From Candidatus Gastranaerophilales bacterium (GTDB lineage: Bacteria; Cyanobacteriota; Vampirovibrionia; Gastranaerophilales; Gastranaerophilaceae), in NCBI GenBank assembly GCA_905235825.1, contig CAJONH010000235.1:1-6112 (forward strand): a stretch of DNA of 6,112 nt. The letters run 5' to 3'. This document shows, piece by piece, positions 1 to 4,905 of the stretch. Under the pieces are notes generated by a model. It was not told the origin of the DNA, did no database searches, and was given only the letters and a program-made list of their open reading frames with translations. The translations under genes and the position numbers were made by a program. The first letter of the stretch is position 1, and the number at the start of each line of letters is the position of its first letter.

Positions 1-1
1 T

Positions 2-1111
2 ATAGACAGATTGCTTGATATAAATAATCAGGTTGAGAAAAGTAAAATAACAAGCCTTTATGCTTGCGTACCTCGTGGATGCGAAGTATTTACGGGATTT
101 GAACAGAGTCGTAATTTTGCATTTGATAACGCAAATTGGGAATACTGGAAAAAACTGATAGAACATGCTCTTAATAAAGATTGTGATTTTATTTATCTTT
201 TAAATAGTCCAAGACCCTTAGATACTGAAAATTCTGATTTTAGTAAGCAATTAGAAAAACTAGAACTTCTTTTAACCGAATTAAGGAAAATGGGGGTAAA
301 AAAACTTCGTGTAGCATCGGGGCAGTTAATGAGCTACATAGGTAAACACTACTATGATTTTAATATTTTAGCTTCAACAAGTTTGGAATACAAAACCATT
401 TGGGAGTATCAAAATTTTATTGCATTTCATCCCGAAGTTAAACAGATAGTACCGTCACATGATATTAATAAAAATTTCAAATTTCTTTCAAATTTAATAA
501 CACGATATCCGAAAACAGAAATTGAGCTAATGGTAAACGAAGGATGTTTACAAGGATGTCCTAACAGAATGCTGCATGAATATATTAATATTGACCGGCA
601 AAAAATGGTAAATGATGATATTTGCCTATCAGGATGTTACGCAACTTCTTTTTGTCATAATGTAATTGAAAAATATCCTATACAAAGCCTCGTTATAGGA
701 AATTTAATTTTCCCGTGGGAAATAGACGTATATAAAAAAATAGGAATAAAAAAATTTAAACTTGTGGGCCGTGACGGATATGACAAAAATTTTCAAGGAT
801 ATTTAGATGCTTTCTTTATGTATTTAAAAGGAATTGATAATATAAAATACATTGAAAATTTTCCATTATCATCTTTTTCTCATCATTTACAGCAAGTACC
901 CATATTAAAAGAAATAACTATTAAAGATTACAAAAAATATCTGCCTGATATAAAGCACTTTATAAAAAACGGGCATTTATGTGCATCAAGATGTGCTGTA
1001 GAGTGCCGATACTGCTACAGATGTGCCGATAAAATTCAAAAAGTATATGAAAAGAAAATGAAGGAGAAAGAAAAAATGCCGCATTTTATTCCGGCTTGTA
1101 CAATAACCTAA
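2..1111 (+). CDS. Peptidase U32-like iron-sulfur protein, 5' end cut by the window
   Basis: The frame is open from the window edge (Ile-Asp-Arg precede a TTG at 11), so the true start probably lies upstream and the N-terminus is incomplete; numbering here counts from that TTG. The protein resembles the U32 (PrtC/UbiU-like) family. The stretch ELMVNEGCLQGCPNR near residues 172-186 matches the family's 'mvNEgC...CpxR' signature. The later NLIFPWEIDVYKKIGIKKFKLVGR at 231-254 matches the conserved 'IRPEDL..Y...GI..FKL.GR' block. Cysteines at 179, 183, 205, 209 and 215 are candidates for the [4Fe-4S] ligands known in UbiU, RlhA and TrhP relatives. A second dense cluster sits at 324-338 (C-x3-C-x3-C-x2-C-x2-C). 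Characterised relatives work in O2-independent ubiquinone or RNA hydroxylation, although the family was named as collagenases, so the substrate here cannot be assigned. The gene is convergent with the glycosyltransferase genes and probably functionally separate. Stop codon is TAA. Confidence 0.72.
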   Translation: MDRLLDINNQVEKSKITSLYACVPRGCEVFTGFEQSRNFAFDNANWEYWKKLIEHALNKDCDFIYLLNSPRPLDTENSDFSKQLEKLELLLTELRKMGVKKLRVASGQLMSYIGKHYYDFNILASTSLEYKTIWEYQNFIAFHPEVKQIVPSHDINKNFKFLSNLITRYPKTEIELMVNEGCLQGCPNRMLHEYINIDRQKMVNDDICLSGCYATSFCHNVIEKYPIQSLVIGNLIFPWEIDVYKKIGIKKFKLVGRDGYDKNFQGYLDAFFMYLKGIDNIKYIENFPLSSFSHHLQQVPILKEITIKDYKKYLPDIKHFIKNGHLCASRCAVECRYCYRCADKIQKVYEKKMKEKEKMPHFIPACTIT

Positions 1112-1142
1112 AATTTCGGTAGGCTAAAGCCTACCCTACTGC
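1111..1142. repeat. REP-like palindromic element, copy 1
   Basis: The core GGTAGGCTAAAGCCTACC (1118-1135) is a near-perfect palindrome: as RNA, a GC-rich 7-bp stem closed by a UAAA tetraloop. It starts six bases after the upstream stop codon. It is flanked by AAATTT on the left and CTACTGC on the right. A second copy of the whole 32-bp unit lies 51 bp away with three mismatches. No U-tract follows it, so it is not a canonical terminator. It resembles dispersed REP-type intergenic palindromes, but genome-wide dispersal is not visible here. Confidence 0.75.
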
Positions 1143-1161
1143 TACCGAGTCATAAAATTGC

Positions 1162-1193
1162 AAATTTTGGTAGACTAAAGTCTACCCTACTGC
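1162..1193. repeat. REP-like palindromic element, copy 2
   Basis: The core GGTAGACTAAAGTCTACC (1169-1186) has the same flanks as copy 1 (AAATTT left, CTACTGC right). Two of the three differences from copy 1 are the paired G-to-A and C-to-T changes at matching stem positions, so the stem stays fully paired. A lone matching arm, AGTCTACC, occurs at 1251-1258 and may be the remnant of a third copy. Confidence 0.75.
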
Positions 1194-1198
1194 CTAAA

Positions 1199-1230
1199 AT
1201 CCAATCAAAGATTAATCCAATGCAAGATTA
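1199..1230. repeat. 16-bp tandem duplication
   Basis: ATCCAATCAAAGATTA (1199-1214) is followed directly by ATCCAATGCAAGATTA (1215-1230), with 14 of 16 bases identical. This is probably a slipped-strand duplication in non-coding DNA. No function is apparent. Confidence 0.6.
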
Positions 1231-1255
1231 GCGAGCAATACTGACACATTAGTCT

Positions 1256-1396
1256 ACCTAAAACATAACTAATTTGCCCGCTATAAAAAAGCGGACACAA
1301 CAATTTACCTGAAAACTAACCAATCTGCCCGCTATTAAAAAAGCGGACACAACAATTTACCTGAAAACTAACCAATCTGCCCGCTATTAAAAAAAG
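1256..1396. repeat. 52-bp tandem repeat, about 2.7 units, each with a small hairpin
   Basis: Units run 1256-1306 (51 bp, diverged), 1307-1358 (52 bp) and 1359 to about 1396 (truncated). At a shift of 52 bases, positions 1285-1342 and 1337-1394 are identical, so part of the array was duplicated recently. Each complete unit has GCCCGCT and AGCGGAC arms around a short A-rich loop (1276-1296 and 1327-1348). On the minus-strand transcript the arms form a 7-bp stem with one U-G wobble; on the plus strand one pair is mismatched. The third unit loses its right arm and runs into the terminator region. The array lies just 3' of the minus-strand gene ending at 1427 and would be in its 3' UTR if transcription continues. 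Confidence 0.85.
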
Positions 1397-1417
1397 AAAT
1401 TTTACGTAGCTATTTTT

Positions 1418-1445
1418 GCGGAATTATTAAAATTCCGCTTTTTTT
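1418..1445 (+). terminator. Rho-independent terminator, + strand
   Basis: The arms GCGGAATT (1418-1425) and AATTCCGC (1431-1438) form a perfect 8-bp stem with a 5-nt loop, followed by seven T (1439-1445). The orientation serves + strand transcripts arriving from the U32-like gene, about 300 bp upstream. The hairpin overlaps the last codons and the TAA stop (1427-1429) of the convergent minus-strand gene. In the minus direction the stem is followed by A-rich sequence, not T, so it should not terminate that gene efficiently. Confidence 0.8.
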
Positions 1446-3139
1446 ATTATACTCAATTGATTTTTAATTTCTTGTATTACAATATTTATATCATTAGTTT
1501 CAGTTTGTTTAAAAATCTTAACGGAATTATACCACGGAGTGTTTTTTGTATCATTAAACCATCTCCATTCCGATAAAACAGGTAAAATCAAGTATGTTTT
1601 TACACCTAAACTTCCTGCTAAATGCAGAGGAAAAGAATCGACAGTGATAAAAATATCAAGATTTTTCAAAAATGCACCTGTATCAAACGAATTTTCTATA
1701 TATTTTGAACAATCAACAATATCATACTTATTAAATAAATCGAGTGTTTTTTCATCTTTTTGTTCAATATCAAACGAAATAAATCTAAAATTTTCAAGAT
1801 TAAACAGAGGAATATAATTTTCAAAATCTATACTTCTATAGCCCATTAGTCCGCCGCTGCCCCGCCAGAATATCCCTGCATTTATTTTGTCGTGTTTAAA
1901 TATTCCTGTATTTTCGGCTTCTTTAAGTTTTTCATCGGGGATATTAAGCCAGCCTTGCGGATATGGCAGGTTTTCAAACCCCATATTTGCGGCATAAAAT
2001 AATTCCATGGCGGAAACACTGTAATCGTACTCATCAGGTGAGATTGCTTCTTTTGTTTCTTTTATCACAACGGAATTTTTAAAATTATATTTAAACAACT
2101 CATAAAAGTTTTCATTGGCTTCGATAATAACTTTTCCTGCCTTTTTTTCTATTTCGGGGATATATCTTGAAAACATTAAGTAATCGCCTGCACCGAATGT
2201 ACCTTGATAAACAAGCACGGTTTTATCCGATACATTTTCTCTATGCCATTGTTTTTTTGCATATTCGCAAAATTTTTCCGCTGCATGTCCGGTATCTTTT
2301 TTTACTTCATCAATAGAAACAATATACGGATAATATTTCATACCTTCTTCATAATTTTTATTTTTTAGTTTTTCATAAGAATAAATCTTTTTTAATATAT
2401 ATGAGTCGGGATACTTTTTTATTAATTCTTCTAATACAGGAGAAATATCTTTTAGTATACCGAGCTGTTGAAGGCATTCAACCCTTAAACTCAAAATATC
2501 CGTGTTATCAGGTTCAAATTTCAGGTATTTTTCACAATATTCAAGTGAAGTTTTATAATTATACAAATGATAATAAGTTCTTGCACAGTTGTAATATCCG
2601 TTAGAATTATCGGGATTTAATAAAACCATTTCTTTTGCATAAGGGATTGCTTCTTTAAAATTGCATTTTCCTTCATAAATTTTAAAATAGGCATAGGCGG
2701 TTTTGTATTGATTTGGTTTTATTCTTTTCGCTTTTTCTATATATTTTAATGCATTATCATATTTTCTTTTTTTTATAAACAGAATAGCAATATGAATTAG
2801 AGCATCATAATTTCTTTTATTGATGTTTAATATTTTTTGATAATATAAAAGTGCGTTTTGTAAATTTCCAATATGTTCCAAATTCAATGCTATACTTAAT
2901 AAAAGACTTTCATTCAGCGGTGTAATTTTTTCCATCTCAGTAAGACAAATTAACAAGGAAGAAATATCATCCGATTTTTCGCATACTTTAGCCATATTAG
3001 AAAGCATATTATATTTAAAATCCAATACTTTTTTCGTCGGCTCTTTAATTTCTTCAATAACATTTAATGCAGAATCATAATCACCTTGCTCAAAAAATTC
3101 ATTTGATTTTTTTAAAATTTCATCATAGTCAAAAGTCAT
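1427..3139 (-). CDS. TPR-GT9-like glycosyltransferase, downstream paralogue (570 aa)
   Basis: This is a cytoplasmic protein with no signal peptide or membrane segment. Residues about 1-270 are TPR-like helical repeats; clear units are near 76-108, 109-142, 144-177 and 178-211, with typical 'NPDN' and 'KPNQ' turns. Residues about 305-560 form a GT-B domain like glycosyltransferase family 9 (ADP-heptose:LPS heptosyltransferase type). Its signs are the nucleotide-sugar-fold start VLVYQGTFGAGDYLMFSRY (308-326), GIFWRGSGG (422-430), and VDSFPLHLAGSLG (500-512) with D501 and H506, then EWRWF (524-528). Fusions of TPR and GT9-like domains are known in bacteria, often near surface-glycan or flagellin-glycosylation genes; the acceptor and sugar are unknown here. 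The ATG overlaps the TGA stop of the upstream paralogue (ATGA) and no Shine-Dalgarno is visible, so translational coupling is likely. The terminal KKAEF codons form part of a terminator serving the opposite strand. Confidence 0.85.
   Translation of the reverse strand: MTFDYDEILKKSNEFFEQGDYDSALNVIEEIKEPTKKVLDFKYNMLSNMAKVCEKSDDISSLLICLTEMEKITPLNESLLLSIALNLEHIGNLQNALLYYQKILNINKRNYDALIHIAILFIKKRKYDNALKYIEKAKRIKPNQYKTAYAYFKIYEGKCNFKEAIPYAKEMVLLNPDNSNGYYNCARTYYHLYNYKTSLEYCEKYLKFEPDNTDILSLRVECLQQLGILKDISPVLEELIKKYPDSYILKKIYSYEKLKNKNYEEGMKYYPYIVSIDEVKKDTGHAAEKFCEYAKKQWHRENVSDKTVLVYQGTFGAGDYLMFSRYIPEIEKKAGKVIIEANENFYELFKYNFKNSVVIKETKEAISPDEYDYSVSAMELFYAANMGFENLPYPQGWLNIPDEKLKEAENTGIFKHDKINAGIFWRGSGGLMGYRSIDFENYIPLFNLENFRFISFDIEQKDEKTLDLFNKYDIVDCSKYIENSFDTGAFLKNLDIFITVDSFPLHLAGSLGVKTYLILPVLSEWRWFNDTKNTPWYNSVKIFKQTETNDINIVIQEIKNQLSIIKKAEF
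1529..1627 (-). repeat. 99-bp near-identical segment shared by the paralogues (downstream copy)
   Basis: This segment matches 3223-3321 at 95 of 99 bases, including exact runs of 42 bp (1529-1570) and 35 bp (1593-1627). It encodes the LHLAGSLG-to-TPWY part of the GT9-like domain. Silent positions are also conserved, unlike the surrounding sequence. Confidence 0.85.
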
Positions 3140-4833
3140 AGTGCAGATAATTGATTCTTAATATTATTTACAACAAAATCTAAATTTTCTGTTTCTGTCT
3201 GTCTGAATATTTTAACGAAATCATACCACGGAGTGTTTTTTGTATCATTAAACCATCTCCATTCAGCTAAAACAGGTAAAATTAAATATGTTTTTACACC
3301 TAAACTTCCTGCTAAATGCAGTGGAAAAGAATCAACGGAAATAAATACATCAAGATTTTTTAATAAAGCCCCCGTATCTTCTGCACTATTTATATAATCC
3401 GAACAATCAATAATATTATATTTCTCAAATATATCTAAAATATTTTTATCTTTTTCTTCAATATCTATTGAATAAAATTGACAATTATCAAGCTCAAAAA
3501 GCGAAACAAGTTTATCTAATTCAATATTACGGTGTTTCATAAGTCCGCCGCTGCCACGCCAGAACAATCCTATTTTATGTTTTTCCGTATTGAATTTACT
3601 GTCATTTTTAACTTTTTCAATTTTTTCTTCGGGAATTTTAAACCAGCCTTGTGAATTAGGAATATTATCAAAATTCATATTCATTCCGTAAATCATTTCC
3701 ATACTAGAAACAGAATAATCATATTTTTCAAAATCTATTGCTTCATTTGTATCGGGAATAATTTCGATATTTTTAAAATTATATTTAAATAAATCAAAAT
3801 AAGTATGATTTGCTTCAATAATAACTTTGCCTGCCATTTGTTCAAGAAGCGGAATATATCTTGAAAACATAAGATAATCACCCAAACCGAACGGCCCCTG
3901 ATAGACAAGAATTGTTTTTCCGGTAAGGTCTTCTCGTCTCCACGATTTTTTTTCATATTCAAGAAATTTAGCTTCGCAGCCTTTCAAATATTTATCTACT
4001 TTTGCATTAGATACAACATCAAGATAATATTTCATTGCTTCATCATAATTTTTAGCAGTTAAAAGCTGCATTAAATACAGTTTTTTTAAAGTAAATTCCT
4101 TCGGATATTTTTGTAATAAATCTTCAAATAACGGAATTATATTATCTATCATGCCTGATTTTTTCATACATAAAATTTTAAGACACTGAATATCTGCATT
4201 ATCAGGATTCATAGTTAAATATTTATCACAATATTCAATAGATTTTTTATAATCGAAAATCTGATAACTGCTGTTGGCACAAAAGTAGTAACCGTCAATA
4301 TCATCAGGATTTAACATAACCATTTCTTTTGCATAACGCATAGCTTCTTTGTGTTTAGCTTCTTCTTCGTACAATTTATAATAAGCATAAGCTGTTTTGA
4401 ATTGATTTGGTTTAGCTCTTTTTGCACGTTCTATATAACCGGAAGCGTTTTTCAAATCATGTTGATAAATTAAAAGTATTGCAGTATGAATTAAGGCATC
4501 ATAATTTCTTTTATTTTTAGACAATATTTTTTCATAATATGCAGAAGCACTATCAACATTTTGAAAATGCTCATAAGTAAGTGCAATATTAACAAGAACC
4601 TGCTCGTTATCAGGGGTTGTTTTTTCCATTTCAAGCAAACATTTTAAAGACGATTGATAATCTTTAATTTTTCGGAATTCTTTTAAAATATTCAACAGCA
4701 TTGTAAATTTTTTATTAGTAGTTTCTCTGTCGGCATTTTGTATTTTGGTGAGAGTATTCATAGCCAAAATATAACTTCCGCTGTTAAAAAAATATTCTGC
4801 TGTTTTTAAAGTTTCTTCATAATTTTCTGTCAT
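3136..4833 (-). CDS. TPR-GT9-like glycosyltransferase, upstream paralogue (565 aa)
   Basis: It has the same architecture as the next gene: TPR array (about 1-270), then a GT9-like domain with YQGPFGLGDYLMFSRY (311-326), GLFWRGSGG (422-430), and VDSFPLHLAGSLG (500-512) with D501 and H506. The two proteins align from residue 1 to 565 without a gap, with about 313 identities (55%, counted by hand). Residues 491-550 are far more conserved (52/60), while the TPR and linker regions differ most, as expected if substrate or partner recognition has diverged. I chose the ATG at 4833 rather than the GTG at 4839: it aligns exactly with the paralogue's MT start, and the GTG lies inside an inverted repeat at the predicted -10/+1 interval. 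No Shine-Dalgarno precedes the ATG. Stop codon TGA overlaps the next ATG. It probably forms a two-gene operon with the next gene, acting in the cytoplasm on a surface or protein glycan. Confidence 0.85.
   Translation of the reverse strand: MTENYEETLKTAEYFFNSGSYILAMNTLTKIQNADRETTNKKFTMLLNILKEFRKIKDYQSSLKCLLEMEKTTPDNEQVLVNIALTYEHFQNVDSASAYYEKILSKNKRNYDALIHTAILLIYQHDLKNASGYIERAKRAKPNQFKTAYAYYKLYEEEAKHKEAMRYAKEMVMLNPDDIDGYYFCANSSYQIFDYKKSIEYCDKYLTMNPDNADIQCLKILCMKKSGMIDNIIPLFEDLLQKYPKEFTLKKLYLMQLLTAKNYDEAMKYYLDVVSNAKVDKYLKGCEAKFLEYEKKSWRREDLTGKTILVYQGPFGLGDYLMFSRYIPLLEQMAGKVIIEANHTYFDLFKYNFKNIEIIPDTNEAIDFEKYDYSVSSMEMIYGMNMNFDNIPNSQGWFKIPEEKIEKVKNDSKFNTEKHKIGLFWRGSGGLMKHRNIELDKLVSLFELDNCQFYSIDIEEKDKNILDIFEKYNIIDCSDYINSAEDTGALLKNLDVFISVDSFPLHLAGSLGVKTYLILPVLAEWRWFNDTKNTPWYDFVKIFRQTETENLDFVVNNIKNQLSAL
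3223..3321 (-). repeat. 99-bp near-identical segment shared by the paralogues (upstream copy)
   Basis: This is the partner of 1529-1627, with exact runs at 3223-3264 and 3287-3321 and only four differences between them. Similarity drops on both sides (for example ACGGAATT versus ACGAAATC just beyond the left edge), giving the block fairly sharp borders. Confidence 0.85.
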
Positions 4834-4899
4834 AAACACATTATAATAAATTGTGATTTTATGTGCAACAGTTAAATCACAATTTATTATAATGTGTTT
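4834..4899. repeat. 26-bp perfect inverted repeat abutting a start codon
   Basis: Positions 4834-4859 and 4874-4899 are exact reverse complements over 26 bp, separated by a 14-nt loop (4860-4873). The element fills most of the 72-bp gap between the ABC exporter stop (4906-4908) and the ATG of the first TPR gene (4831-4833). On the minus strand its 3' arm ends at the base before the ATG. No T-run follows, so it is not a standard intrinsic terminator. It could be a large operator palindrome or, in read-through RNA, a stable AU-rich hairpin flanking the start codon or acting as an RNase processing site. Confidence 0.9.
4840..4868 (-). promoter_or_regulatory. Candidate sigma-70 promoter for the TPR-glycosyltransferase pair, predicted leaderless
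   Basis: On the minus strand, TTGCAC (4868-4863) lies exactly 17 bp upstream of a perfect TATAAT (4845-4840). Only six bases (4839-4834) separate the TATAAT from the ATG at 4833, so transcription should begin at or next to the A of the start codon. This fits the absence of a Shine-Dalgarno. The -35 box is weak (TTG only) and lies in the loop of the inverted repeat, while the -10 lies in its 3' arm. TATAAT also occurs by chance in such AT-rich DNA and recurs in the other arm. Confidence 0.5.
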
Positions 4900-4905
4900 T
4901 GTTTA

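Larger units (their letters stand above)
1112..1426. other. Gene-free convergent intergenic region dense in repeats
   Basis: No credible coding sequence is seen on either strand in this 315-bp gap between two convergent genes. It holds, left to right: a 32-bp palindromic element, a spacer with a small AAAATT-GCA-AATTTT inverted repeat (1154-1168), a second copy of the palindromic element, a 16-bp tandem duplication, a half-palindrome, about 2.7 units of a 52-bp tandem repeat, and the left arm of an intrinsic terminator. These are listed separately. Confidence 0.85.

Noticed and set aside
1111..1260. MITE or insertion-sequence remnant bounded by the palindromes
   Set aside because: The two elements are direct copies, not terminal inverted repeats of a longer unit, and no target-site duplication or transposase remnant is visible.
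1256..1396. CRISPR-like array
   Set aside because: The 52-bp units are contiguous with no unique spacers, number under three, and have no cas genes nearby; this is a simple tandem repeat.
1539..1817. Open frame of 92 codons on the + strand inside the downstream glycosyltransferase gene
   Set aside because: It is antisense to a well-supported conserved gene and shows no recognisable protein features or ribosome binding site.
2401..2604. Short antisense open frame within the TPR region
   Set aside because: It overlaps conserved TPR coding sequence and looks like a chance frame.
3735..3962. Alternate-frame peptide of 75 codons on the minus strand
   Set aside because: It lies wholly within the GT9-like domain in another frame and is a composition artefact.
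4837..4839. GTG as the start of the upstream TPR gene
   Set aside because: The ATG two codons downstream aligns exactly with the paralogue's start, and the GTG lies only one base after the TATAAT box.
4834..4899. Intrinsic terminator of the ABC exporter gene
   Set aside because: The stem is AT-rich and on the minus strand is followed by the next gene's ATG rather than a T-run. It might still slow or process transcripts, but it lacks the canonical form.
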